Source: Rickettsiales bacterium (lineage in GTDB: Bacteria > Pseudomonadota > Alphaproteobacteria > Rickettsiales > CANDYO01). From it: a stretch of 58,687 nt of DNA. A program made the translations under genes and the position numbers. Position 1 is the stretch's first letter; each line of letters begins with the position of its first letter. The notes under the pieces were generated by a model, which had not been told where the DNA came from, made no database searches, and worked only from the letters and a program-made list of their open reading frames with translations. The stretch lies in assembly GCA_025210695.1 (NCBI GenBank), contig JAOARE010000042.1, forward strand, positions 1-58,687. The letters are read 5' to 3'. This document shows positions 50,896 through 58,687 of the stretch, piece after piece.

Positions 50896-51108
50896 CTAAC
50901 TACCGTCTAAATCACTTACGCATACATCAGGAACCTCTCCATAAAGATAGTTCTTAAGATGGTTTGATGCAAGTTCTTGTCCTTTGTTAGCTGAAAGAGT
51001 GCTATATACTGATGATACAGCAGCTGATCCAATCGAAAACATAAATTTTCTAACATGACTATTTGTAGCAGCTACAATTGTAACTTGAGTAAAAAATGAT
51101 TGCAACAT
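50896..51108 (-). CDS. Small hypothetical protein
   Basis: About 70 residues. Two in-frame ATGs exist (51114 and 51108). AGGAGA ends right at the first, too close, and is at ideal distance from the second, so I use 51108. The N-terminal half is mildly hydrophobic (FFTQVTIVAATNS, FSIGSAAVSSVYSTLS), and the end is acidic with one Cys (DVCVSDLDGS). I recognise no family. The clear ribosome-binding site, like that of the neighbouring bcp gene, argues that it is expressed. Confidence 0.6.
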   Translation of the reverse strand: MLQSFFTQVTIVAATNSHVRKFMFSIGSAAVSSVYSTLSANKGQELASNHLKNYLYGEVPDVCVSDLDGS

Positions 51109-51342
51109 AACCATTCTCCTTATCTTTAGTTTATATACTATAAGCTCATACTAAAAATGATAACTTGAGCCCCTCTTTAAGTCAATTTATACTCTTAAAA
51201 CTGCACAGATATTCATCTTATAATTAAAGACATAACTCTTTTAAATTTTATTTAATTATATGATAATAAAACTTGCATTATATTAAATATTAGTATAGAT
51301 TCTTCCCAATTCATTCTTAATAGCCCTTTTTAGAGTAGATTA

Positions 51343-52848
51343 GTGCATAATCGTAGAAACTTTAAATATAATCCTTGGTATTGGCTCACCAAAATCGCTG
51401 CAGAGTTTTCGAAGAATAAACAATATATTCTTTGTAAATATCTTCCAACATCATTGATGTTATTGCTTTCTGCTTATTTAAATAGTTTTTTAAGAGGAGC
51501 AAAAGATATTGTTTTAGTTCCATCCTTAGGCCCAGAACTTATTAGTTTCATTAAATTTTATGGAGTATTACCAGGAACTTTACTTTTCTTCGTTTGTTAT
51601 ACAAAACTTGCTAATATTTTATCCAGAGACAAACTATATTACACCATTACTTTATTCTTTGGTGGTTTCTTTTTATTATACGCCTTTGTATTAAACCCTT
51701 TACAACCTTATCTAGAACCAGATTTTTCTTCATTAATTGGAAAATACCCTGGACTACAATATCAATTCATGATGATTCAGCATTGGCCCACAAGTATACT
51801 TTATATAATGTGTGAAATTTGTGGAACAGTTACTCTTTCTCTTATGTTCTGGCAATTTACTAACGAATTATACACCTTAAAAGAAGCTAGAAAAACTTAT
51901 GCCTTATTTGGTATTATTGGCCAAGGAGGAATAATTCTAGCTGGCTTAATTCAAACCGGAATTTCAGAATATTTTATTAATAATATTGAAGAAACACTCG
52001 TTTGGGGATTAACTTTAAAATGGATGATGTCCAGCGTAGCATTAGCAGGATTTGGACTGATTGCGCTCTATAGATGGATGTATAAACATGTATTCTTTGA
52101 TCCAATATTATGTACTAGAAAACATACCGGAATTCGTGAGAAAATTAGTCTATCTGTAAGAGAAAGTATAAAATATGTATGCGCCTCTCGTTATATCTGG
52201 TTAATAATGCTAATAGTCTTTAGTTATGGTGTTGGAGTTAATCTTATTGAAAGCTTATGGAAATATGAATTAAAACAAGTATATACTACTAGCAATAGCT
52301 ATGGCGCGTTTATGGGTAAATTCAATATGTATTTTGGCCTAACATCCATTACAGTTATGATATATGGTACTTATATATTACGTAAGTTTAAGTGGCTAAT
52401 AGCTGCTCTTCACACCCCTTTAATAGCAGGCATAACTGGGGCTACATTCTTTATCTTTATTCTTTACCAAGATTCATTGAAACCATTCTTTGCAAATTTC
52501 AACAGTAATGTTGCAATGATGGCAGTATTACTTGGATCGGCCCAAGTTATTTTATATAAATCATTAAACTATACTTTTGTAGATGCAACCAAAGAAATGG
52601 CCTTCATGCCACTAAATCGCGAACTTAGAACAAAAGGTAAAGCTGCTGTGGACGTTATTGGAAATAGAGGTGGAAAGGCATTTGGAGCTATATCTCAGCA
52701 ATTAATGTTCCAATTTATTGATCCAAGCATAGGAAACTTAGTATATCAATTCTTTATATTCTTTGTGATAATTATGGTTACATGGACTCTTAGTGTAATT
52801 GCCCTTAACAAACAATTTATTAAAATTGCCGACCAAGCCAATCATTAG
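51343..52848 (+). CDS. tlc: ATP/ADP translocase (Tlc/NTT family)
   Basis: A 501-residue nucleotide transporter with about 12 membrane helices, a hallmark of Rickettsiales, Chlamydiae and plastids. Family blocks are FLRGAKDIVLVPSLGPELIS, FIKFYGVLPGTLLF, the WQFTNELYTLKEARKTYALF region and FMPLNRELRTKGKAAVDVI near the C terminus. Tlc1 of Rickettsia swaps host ATP for ADP, while other paralogues carry other nucleotides, so the exact substrate is not fixed. The start is GTG at 51343. It converges on scoA 18 bases away. Confidence 0.95.
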   Translation: MHNRRNFKYNPWYWLTKIAAEFSKNKQYILCKYLPTSLMLLLSAYLNSFLRGAKDIVLVPSLGPELISFIKFYGVLPGTLLFFVCYTKLANILSRDKLYYTITLFFGGFFLLYAFVLNPLQPYLEPDFSSLIGKYPGLQYQFMMIQHWPTSILYIMCEICGTVTLSLMFWQFTNELYTLKEARKTYALFGIIGQGGIILAGLIQTGISEYFINNIEETLVWGLTLKWMMSSVALAGFGLIALYRWMYKHVFFDPILCTRKHTGIREKISLSVRESIKYVCASRYIWLIMLIVFSYGVGVNLIESLWKYELKQVYTTSNSYGAFMGKFNMYFGLTSITVMIYGTYILRKFKWLIAALHTPLIAGITGATFFIFILYQDSLKPFFANFNSNVAMMAVLLGSAQVILYKSLNYTFVDATKEMAFMPLNRELRTKGKAAVDVIGNRGGKAFGAISQQLMFQFIDPSIGNLVYQFFIFFVIIMVTWTLSVIALNKQFIKIADQANH

Positions 52849-52866
52849 AAAAGAATATAAAAATAA

Positions 52867-53565
52867 TTAAGGCCTAGGAAGATTAGTAACTTTTTCTATT
52901 CTCTTTTCAAACTCACCTTTAAATAATCTATCAACAAAGATTCCAGGAGTATGAATCTGATCAGGGTCTAGCTCACCTATCTCCACCATTTCTTCCACCT
53001 CAACTATTGTCATTTTTCCAGCAGTAGCCATAATTGGAGAAAAATTTCTTGCTGTTTTCCTAAACACTAAATTCCCAGCTTTATCGGCCTTATACGCCCT
53101 AATTATGGTTAAATCAGCCAATAAACCTGTTTCTAGAACATAGGTCTCACCATTAAATTCCTTATGTTCTTTTCCTTCTGCTACAACAGTTCCTACTCCT
53201 GTTTTAGTATAAAAACCTGCAATACCTGCTCCTCCAGCACGTATTCTTTCTGCCAATGTACCTTGAGGATTAAATTCTATTTCTATTTCTTTATCTAAAT
53301 ATTGCTTCTCAAAAGTTTTATTCTCTCCAACATAAGAAGAAATAGTTTTCTTAATCTGATGTTTATCTAATAAAACACCTAAGCCAAAATCATCAACACC
53401 ACAATTATTACTAATAACAGTTAAACCTTTAACTCCTGAATTGTATATTTCTTGGATTGCATTTTCAGGAATACCGCATAATCCGAATCCACCAGCCATT
53501 ATACTCATATTATCAGACAAAACTCCCTCTAAAGCTTCTTTAGCATTATTATATATTTTTACCAT
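52867..53565 (-). CDS. scoA: 3-oxoacid CoA-transferase subunit A
   Basis: A 232-residue alpha subunit of succinyl-CoA:3-ketoacid CoA-transferase. It contains MAGGFGLCGIPENAI, ISNNCGVDDFGLG, QGTLAERIRAGGAGI and ARNFSPIMATAGKMTIVEVE, all typical. The enzyme moves CoA between succinate and acetoacetate and needs subunit B, which carries the catalytic glutamate. scoB usually follows immediately, but here tlc converges directly on scoA and no scoB is in the window, so B must be elsewhere or lost. Confidence 0.93.
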   Translation of the reverse strand: MVKIYNNAKEALEGVLSDNMSIMAGGFGLCGIPENAIQEIYNSGVKGLTVISNNCGVDDFGLGVLLDKHQIKKTISSYVGENKTFEKQYLDKEIEIEFNPQGTLAERIRAGGAGIAGFYTKTGVGTVVAEGKEHKEFNGETYVLETGLLADLTIIRAYKADKAGNLVFRKTARNFSPIMATAGKMTIVEVEEMVEIGELDPDQIHTPGIFVDRLFKGEFEKRIEKVTNLPRP

Positions 53566-53638
53566 TTAATTGATTCTCCAAATTGTTATTAAGCATCTAA
53601 TTATCATAGAATATTAGAATTTAGCAAGCTTTTGTTAT

Positions 53639-53712
53639 TAGTTGAAACACCTTTTGGTGTTCATCAACTATAAATTATAGTACCCTTATATAAAGGTAAC
53701 TAAATTATAGTA
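53639..53712. promoter_or_regulatory. Inverted and direct repeats in the scoA / unknown-gene divergent promoter region
   Basis: TAGTTGAAACACC (53639-53651) pairs with GGTGTT (53656-53661) and TCAACTA (53664-53670), with a two-base bulge. Next to it TAAATTATAGTA occurs twice (53671-53682 and 53701-53712), 30 bases apart, flanking a near-palindrome (TACCCTTATATAAAGGTA). The site lies between two divergent genes and just before the ATG at 53718. It may be an operator; this is inferred. Confidence 0.45.
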
Positions 53713-53717
53713 AAATA

Positions 53718-55124
53718 ATGACAAATTTATATCACGTTTTTTATAAAATGCCAGTTCTACGTAAAGAAGATATGTATATTGAGCTAGAAGAAATTGCGGT
53801 GAAATTTGTTAAATCTGGCTTATTAAGAATTGAAGCTGAACCTAAGCAAAATTTTGTTCGGTTTTCCATTCCCTCTCGTAATGTTCACATTAACTTCAGC
53901 AAACGTGAAATTTATGAGGAATCTTTACGCCCCAGAATAACTAAAGCAATAAAAAAAGCTCTCAAAGAATCTGGCAAAAGCACTGACTTAGACAATAAAG
54001 TTATTCATGAAATTGAAAAATTAAAGGATCAATTAAAAAGATTTGTTGAAGTTGAGCCAGAATTGGAAATGAAGATAGCAAGAATACTTATCCAATCTGC
54101 TCATCCTGTAGTGCCTTTAATGATTATGCTAGAAGAAGTTGAAGTATTTGTATCTTATGGCCATAGTATTGGAGAAGTAATGGACGTTGCCTCTTGGAGA
54201 CAAGCAGGATCTAATAGCGGCATGCAAAGCACTGATGGGAAAAATGTGGCTATATTTGTATCCTGTGGAGGAGACCCATTATTTGTAGACCCTCCTCTTA
54301 GCAAAGAAGAAATGAAAGCAAAAAAGGCAAGAGAAGCTAATGAAGGAGAGAAAGAAGAAAAAACACATGGAGATGGAAAACCTGCTTTAGCAAGATTAAT
54401 GGGAATAGCAGGACAAGAAATTGGTCATTATAGTGATATTGTTCGCAACGAGAGAGGACAGCAAGTAACTCGTATCTCAGCAAATTTTAGCGGAACCAAA
54501 GCTGATCCTCAGGTGAATTTGGCACGAAAAACAGATATGAAGAATATTTACACTTATATAGATTTATTAGGTAAAATAGGCCTTAGTGATTTGCTTGATA
54601 AAGAAAAAGAGATTCGCTTCCAACGTCGTAATCCTAAAAAGACTGTAGGATATTACTTCAAACTTATGATGCTGAAGCTTGCTAGAATGAAATTCATCAA
54701 AAAGGCTAAAGAGATCAATTTTCTTCCCATCACTGAGTTAGAAAAGAATGAATATCTGGGCTTTAGCTTTCACGACCTTGCATCTGATATGTTATTTAAC
54801 TTAGAACCAAAAGCAGATGTATATAGCAACTCAGACAAAAACATAGAAGAAGCAATTGCATGTATTGAGGCGTTGGCTAGAGTTCCTCAACAGGCAAATA
54901 AATGGGGTCATCAAAATACTAAGTTCTTCTGGCGAAATCTTTACAAAATATATTATAACAAGCTCATACCGAGCTGCATTAGAGATTATGAAAATATGTC
55001 GGGGCAAAAATTTACTGCATATCCTAATAGACTACATAAATATAGCTTAGAAAATAAAATAAGATTCAGGATTGAAGAATTCAAAGACAAGGTAAAAAAA
55101 TATTTTACTCCTCCAAAAAGGTAA
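53718..55124 (+). CDS. Conserved hypothetical protein (resembles Rickettsiales DUF2748)
   Basis: 468 residues, no signal peptide. It resembles the Rickettsiales-restricted DUF2748 family as I remember it; I could not verify this. Visible features: an N-terminal alpha/beta part (residues 1-65), a central segment VFVSYGHSIGEVMDVASWRQ, a glycine-rich VSCGGDPLFVDPPLS, a charged low-complexity linker (about 195-220), then LARLMGIAGQEIGHYSDIVR with Glu and His spaced like part of a metalloprotease helix, but without the full HExxH. The C-terminal 150 residues are basic and helical (ends YFTPPKR). The function is not known. Confidence 0.7.
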   Translation: MTNLYHVFYKMPVLRKEDMYIELEEIAVKFVKSGLLRIEAEPKQNFVRFSIPSRNVHINFSKREIYEESLRPRITKAIKKALKESGKSTDLDNKVIHEIEKLKDQLKRFVEVEPELEMKIARILIQSAHPVVPLMIMLEEVEVFVSYGHSIGEVMDVASWRQAGSNSGMQSTDGKNVAIFVSCGGDPLFVDPPLSKEEMKAKKAREANEGEKEEKTHGDGKPALARLMGIAGQEIGHYSDIVRNERGQQVTRISANFSGTKADPQVNLARKTDMKNIYTYIDLLGKIGLSDLLDKEKEIRFQRRNPKKTVGYYFKLMMLKLARMKFIKKAKEINFLPITELEKNEYLGFSFHDLASDMLFNLEPKADVYSNSDKNIEEAIACIEALARVPQQANKWGHQNTKFFWRNLYKIYYNKLIPSCIRDYENMSGQKFTAYPNRLHKYSLENKIRFRIEEFKDKVKKYFTPPKR

Positions 55125-55219
55125 TAAAAGCAATTGTTACTTATACTATATTGACCTTACCCCCCTATTAGCTTATTATTCATATCTTAAGTCAAGCAAT
55201 TATCATCTAGGAAAAACGT

Positions 55220-56452
55220 ATGGATTTCATCGAAGAATTTATTGCCCGTGGTTTTTACCATCAATCTACAGATTTAGAAGGTTTAAAAAAACTTACCTCA
55301 AGCAAAAAAATCTCTGCTTATATTGGTTTTGATCCAACTGCCACATCTTTACATGTGGGAAATTTAATGCAAATAATGATGCTTAAATTACTTCAAAAAC
55401 ATGGCCACCGACCCATCGTGATTGTGGGGGGAGGAACAGCCAAAATTGGTGACCCTTCTGGCAAAGATGAAATGCGTAAGATGTTAAACGCAGAAGGGCT
55501 GGAAAAAAATATAGCGGGCATTAAAGCTTCTTTAGCCAAATATATTAATTTTGGCAAAAATGAAGCCATCATGCTGAATAATGATGAATGGCTAAAAAAA
55601 CTTAATTATTTAGATTACTTGCGTGACTATGGAAAATTCTTTTCTATCAATAGAATGCTAAAATTTGATAGTGTTAAATTAAGATTAGAGAGAGAACAAA
55701 ATTTAAGCTTTCTTGAATTTAACTACATGCTCTTGCAAGCTTATGACTTCGTGGAATTAAATCGTCGCTATGATTGCCGCCTGCAACTTGGTGGATCAGA
55801 CCAATGGGGAAATATTGTTAATGGAGTGGAATTAAACCGCCGCTTAGAAGAAAAGGAGGTGTTTGGATTAACCTCTCCTTTAATTACCACTGCTAGTGGA
55901 ACAAAAATGGGTAAAAGCGCTAATGGAGCTGTTTGGCTTAGTGAAGAATTATTATCTCCCTATAATTACTACCAATTTTGGCGTAATAGTGATGATCGAG
56001 ATGTTATAAAGTTCTTAAAATTATTCACTGAATTACCTCTAGAACAAATAGAAGAATATAGTAAAGCTAAGGGAAGCGAACTGAATGAGATAAAAAAGAT
56101 TCTTGCCTTTGAAACAACAAAACTATGTCATGGAGAGAAGGAAGCTAAGAAAGCAGAAGCTACTGCTATAAAAATGTTTGAAGAAAAAACATTATCAAAT
56201 AATTTACCAACTATAGAACTTAGCAAAGAGAAAATAAAAAAAGGAATTCCAGCCTATTTACTTTTTCAACAAGCAGGTCTCACTTCATCTGGAGGAGAAG
56301 CACGTAGATTAATTCGTGGGAAAGGCGCTAGGGTTAATGACAAAGTAATAGATGAAGAAGCTATTAATATTGATGTTTCTTATTGCAATAAAGATGGCGT
56401 AATTAAACTTTCTGCTGGAAAAAAACGCCATGCTTTGGTCTCAATGCTCTAA
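55220..56452 (+). CDS. tyrS: Tyrosine-tRNA ligase
   Basis: A 410-residue class I synthetase that charges tRNA-Tyr. The HIGH signature is HVGN within [24 protein letters not shown] is KMGKS in [12 protein letters not shown], and the tyrosine pocket includes GGSDQWGNI. The C terminus is an S4 RNA-binding domain ([19 protein letters not shown]). The start ATG 55220 follows CTAGGAAAAACGT. It converges on trxA, 4 bases apart. Confidence 0.96.
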   Translation: MDFIEEFIARGFYHQSTDLEGLKKLTSSKKISAYIGFDPTATSLHVGNLMQIMMLKLLQKHGHRPIVIVGGGTAKIGDPSGKDEMRKMLNAEGLEKNIAGIKASLAKYINFGKNEAIMLNNDEWLKKLNYLDYLRDYGKFFSINRMLKFDSVKLRLEREQNLSFLEFNYMLLQAYDFVELNRRYDCRLQLGGSDQWGNIVNGVELNRRLEEKEVFGLTSPLITTASGTKMGKSANGAVWLSEELLSPYNYYQFWRNSDDRDVIKFLKLFTELPLEQIEEYSKAKGSELNEIKKILAFETTKLCHGEKEAKKAEATAIKMFEEKTLSNNLPTIELSKEKIKKGIPAYLLFQQAGLTSSGGEARRLIRGKGARVNDKVIDEEAINIDVSYCNKDGVIKLSAGKKRHALVSML

Positions 56453-56456
56453 AAAT

Positions 56457-56774
56457 TTATAAAGCAGACTCAATCCATTTGGCAATATCTGCTTTAGAAA
56501 GAGCACCAACTTTAGTATCAACAATTTCACCATTCTTAAACAAAATCATTGTTGGAATTCCACGCACGTTATGCTTAGCTGCAGCATCTGGATGATCATC
56601 AATATTTATCTTAGCAATTGTTGCTTTATCTTTCATTTCTTCAGAAAGAGCATCTAACGTTGGGATAAGTTGTTTACATGGACCGCACCAAGGGGCCCAG
56701 AAGTCAACCAATAGAGCTTTATCTGAAGCTTTAACTAATTCTTGAAAACTTTCTTCAGTTAAGTCTTTTATCAT
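56457..56774 (-). CDS. trxA: Thioredoxin
   Basis: A 105-residue thioredoxin with the full fold and the active site WCGPC (Cys30, Cys33) in LVDFWAPWCGPCKQL. The cis-proline is in VRGIPTMILFKNG. It reduces cytoplasmic disulfides and supplies electrons to ribonucleotide reductase and to peroxiredoxins such as the Bcp encoded at 50.3 kb. AAGGAA precedes the ATG. The normal length argues for an intact gene. Confidence 0.96.
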   Translation of the reverse strand: MIKDLTEESFQELVKASDKALLVDFWAPWCGPCKQLIPTLDALSEEMKDKATIAKINIDDHPDAAAKHNVRGIPTMILFKNGEIVDTKVGALSKADIAKWIESAL

Positions 56775-56848
56775 AATATTTTCCTTATATTTTTCTTATA
56801 CTAAGTTTATCCTAACCTAATATGATAAATCTCTCAAGATAATTTTAT

Positions 56849-57316
56849 TTAAATACCGCGCCCCTGTTGTTTACCAGATTGCTTAGCATTGCTTCCATAC
56901 CCCATCCCCTTATTATTTTCTTGCAATGTTTGCCTCATAGAGTTTGTCTCTTCTCTTTCTTTCTTTAATTTTTCTGCGTTATCTTTTACCCTCTCTAGAG
57001 CCTGTTTAAATTGAGGAGACTTCTCGTTCATATCTTTCATACCATTAACAATAGTCTTACTAGTCATATTATGCCAGATATCCTTAACACGCTCTAAAAA
57101 TGTCATTTCCTTTATCGCTGCTCTTGCATGACAATCGTTAGCTACTTTTAAAAATGTTGGAGATTGTTTATCGATATATTTATCAGGGAACATTTTCTTA
57201 ACTAGTTTATTTTTAATATTGAATGATGCATCTTGAATACGCTCCAAGGGTGTCATCAATTTTCGTATTCCTTGTTTTTGTGTTTCTCCTATATTTTTAT
57301 AAACACTTTTGTTCAA
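56849..57316 (-). CDS. Small repeat protein in the virB10-virB11 operon
   Basis: 155 residues. Two copies of a 50-residue unit can be aligned: MTPLERIQD from residue 21 and MTFLERVKD from residue 71, each with an N...K spacing and a (D/E)KxSPxFxxA element. The tail is Gln/Gly/Asn rich (NNKGMGYGSNAKQSGKQQGR). No signal peptide or membrane segment; strongly basic. It begins 3 bases after the virB11 stop, so it is translated from the same mRNA. It could be an effector, a chaperone or an ATPase-associated factor; the family is not recognised. Confidence 0.75.
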   Translation of the reverse strand: MNKSVYKNIGETQKQGIRKLMTPLERIQDASFNIKNKLVKKMFPDKYIDKQSPTFLKVANDCHARAAIKEMTFLERVKDIWHNMTSKTIVNGMKDMNEKSPQFKQALERVKDNAEKLKKEREETNSMRQTLQENNKGMGYGSNAKQSGKQQGRGI

Positions 57317-57319
57317 AAC

Positions 57320-58321
57320 TTACTCCTTCGAGCCTTCTTGAGCTTCCCTATAATACACTTCCGAAATATATCTTCTTCCTTTGTCAGCTCTTTTTAACTG
57401 AACTACAATATCAACCACCGCCAATATATAATTACGAATTTCATTAGGAGGCATACCTAAACCAGCCTGCATTACCTTTAATTTCAGCTGTTCTAAAGCC
57501 ATTGACGGAGTGTCAGCATGCAAAGTTGCAATAGCCCCAGGATGACCTGTATTTATTGCTCTTAAAAAACTAAAAGCTTCAGCTCCACGAAGCTCCCCAA
57601 CAATAATTCTATCTGGTCGCAAACGCAAACAGGCCTCAATCAAATTTTGAGTAGTTACATTCGCCCTACCCTGCCCACCTTTAGAAGCAAGTAAATGAAC
57701 CCTGTTTTTATGATGAGGTAATTGAACTTCTCGAGCATCTTCTACTGTAATTAGACGTTCTTCTGTGGGAATCTCAAGCAAGGCAGCATTGGTAAATGTA
57801 GTTTTACCAGTGGAAGTACCACCGCTAATAATGATATTCTTTTTACATCTTATGGCGTGAGTTAAGAAAGCTCTTATATCTTTCTTTTTAAGATGATCCA
57901 TAAGAATTGGAACATTTGGATCCGACATTTCTTCTGTGGCAGTTTGATCAAAGGCTCCAAATTTTTGATAAGTATCAAACGTAAAAAGTTCTGTAGCACC
58001 TTTACGAATAGACATACACACTGTGCCAGGTTCACAAGCTGGTGGAAACACCACCTGAATACGATATCCATTAGGTAATGTAGCTGAGAGTAATGGTTTT
58101 TCTTCGCTAATAACCTGCTCAGTAGACTGAGCAATCAATCTCCCCAAAGCTTTAAGATGCTCCATGTCTAATGTAGGAAGTTTTTCACAGCGCATATCAC
58201 CACGCTTTTCAACCCAAGCTTCCCCTGGAACATTAACTGAAATTTCAGCAACACCATCCTCAGCGAATAATGCTTTAAATGGCTCTAAATATGTTTCTAA
58301 TGCTGCATAATTCTGTTTCAT
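57320..58321 (-). CDS. virB11: Type IV secretion system ATPase VirB11
   Basis: A 333-residue hexameric traffic ATPase at the cytoplasmic face of the type IV machine. The N-terminal domain starts with YLEPFKALFAEDGVAEISVN. Walker A is ISGGTSTGKTTF (about residues 165-176), the Asp box is LITVEDAREVQLPHHKNRVH, Walker B is RIIVGELRGAEAF and the His box is GHPGAIATLHAD. The start ATG overlaps the virB10 stop by 4 bases, so translation is coupled. It is followed by the small repeat protein. Confidence 0.97.
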   Translation of the reverse strand: MKQNYAALETYLEPFKALFAEDGVAEISVNVPGEAWVEKRGDMRCEKLPTLDMEHLKALGRLIAQSTEQVISEEKPLLSATLPNGYRIQVVFPPACEPGTVCMSIRKGATELFTFDTYQKFGAFDQTATEEMSDPNVPILMDHLKKKDIRAFLTHAIRCKKNIIISGGTSTGKTTFTNAALLEIPTEERLITVEDAREVQLPHHKNRVHLLASKGGQGRANVTTQNLIEACLRLRPDRIIVGELRGAEAFSFLRAINTGHPGAIATLHADTPSMALEQLKLKVMQAGLGMPPNEIRNYILAVVDIVVQLKRADKGRRYISEVYYREAQEGSKE

Positions 58322-58687
58322 TCTACTATTTTCGTTAAATTAGCTGATCTACCTGGGAACACTAGATCTTGTTTTACAAACACTTTCAATGAAGTTCCTT
58401 GATCTATAGTGATAGTTGGTGGCATATCCATAGTTTTCTCAATAACATCTGTTCCTATCGAACTAATATTATCAACTGCATCATCATATGCATCATCTAA
58501 AGCAGTACTATCATCGGTGTTAGTAGTACTTCCATCTGTATTGGTGGTGGTAGTTGAAGTGGTACTATCACTAGCTCCATTTCTATCTGCATATTCAGCT
58601 ACACCTATATTAATCAAGCTAACCATCATAGCTGTGGTGAAATTACGTAAAATATGATTATCAACATCACCTGCTGAACCAGACCTA
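58318..58687 (-). CDS. virB10: VirB10, C-terminal end (partial)
   Basis: The frame is open to the window edge and encodes the last 122 or so residues of VirB10, the protein that bridges inner and outer membranes in the type IV system. The conserved AGDVDNHILRNF-type antenna region is followed by TITIDQGTSLKVFVKQDLVF, the usual C-terminal strand. Between them is an unusual linker of Thr, Ser, Asp and Asn (STTSTTTTNTDGSTTNTDD). It heads the minus-strand virB10-virB11 unit. Confidence 0.9.
   Translation of the reverse strand, partial: RSGSAGDVDNHILRNFTTAMMVSLINIGVAEYADRNGASDSTTSTTTTNTDGSTTNTDDSTALDDAYDDAVDNISSIGTDVIEKTMDMPPTITIDQGTSLKVFVKQDLVFPGRSANLTKIVE

Noticed and set aside
51260..51342. 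Promoter for tlc (TTGCAT ... TATAGA)
   Set aside because: Spacing is only about 15 bases in a very AT-rich region; too weak to list as a feature.

Overview
The window is an AT-rich stretch of an alphaproteobacterial chromosome, almost certainly from the order Rickettsiales (an obligate intracellular bacterium). Evidence: the tuf-trnW-secE-nusG-rplKAJL-rpoBC order, a Tlc-type ATP/ADP translocase, scattered VirB type IV secretion genes with a greatly enlarged VirB6, several ankyrin-repeat proteins, MipZ in place of a Min system, and the aerobic genes cox11, cox3 and coq7. I cannot name the genus.

Layout. 1-11.9 kb: end of tuf, tRNA-Trp, secE, nusG, four ribosomal proteins, rpoB and rpoC, all on the plus strand. 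12-16.6 kb: a 1546-residue helical, ankyrin-like protein with a fresh tandem duplication. 16.6-19.4 kb (minus): trhO-mipZ-recF. 19.5-23.3 kb (minus): a 1252-residue lipoprotein-type VirB6. 23.5-24.3 kb: a hypothetical reading frame cut by one stop codon. 24.5-29.6 kb: mnmA, facing gamma-carbonic anhydrase, rmuC, ftsA and ftsQ. 29.8-32.5 kb: a methyltransferase, a multi-pass sensor kinase and a receiver, then tRNA-Gly. 32.7-36.1 kb: an 1139-residue low-complexity protein. 36.3-41.3 kb: cox11, cox3, an ankyrin-like gene, erpA, a hybrid kinase paralogous to the earlier kinase plus receiver, and tRNA-Pro. 41.5-47.3 kb: two tandem RTX-like paralogues, a glycosyltransferase, an alpha/beta hydrolase, a phosphatase-ankyrin fusion and an ankyrin-gene remnant. 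47.5-53.6 kb: a dicarboxylate (DASS) transporter, a tautomerase, coq7, dsbB, bcp, a small gene, tlc and scoA. 53.7-58.7 kb: a conserved unknown, tyrS, trxA, and a virB10-virB11 operon with a small repeat protein.

How it fits together. Housekeeping genes (transcription, translation, division, respiration) are interleaved with a host-interaction layer: the secretion machine (VirB6, VirB10, VirB11), likely exported proteins (ankyrin proteins, phosphatase-ankyrin fusion, low-complexity protein), and importers that draw on the host (Tlc, DASS).

The most interesting locus is the methyltransferase / sensor kinase / receiver cluster at 29.85-32.47 kb. Its order, and the membrane domain of the kinase, recall CqsS/LqsS/PhcS-type autoinducer sensing. 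It carries two apparent frameshifts, one at an A tract and one at a C7 tract. The window also holds eight G/C homopolymers of seven or more bases, all inside genes, so slipped-strand variation, gene decay and sequencing error all need to be considered.
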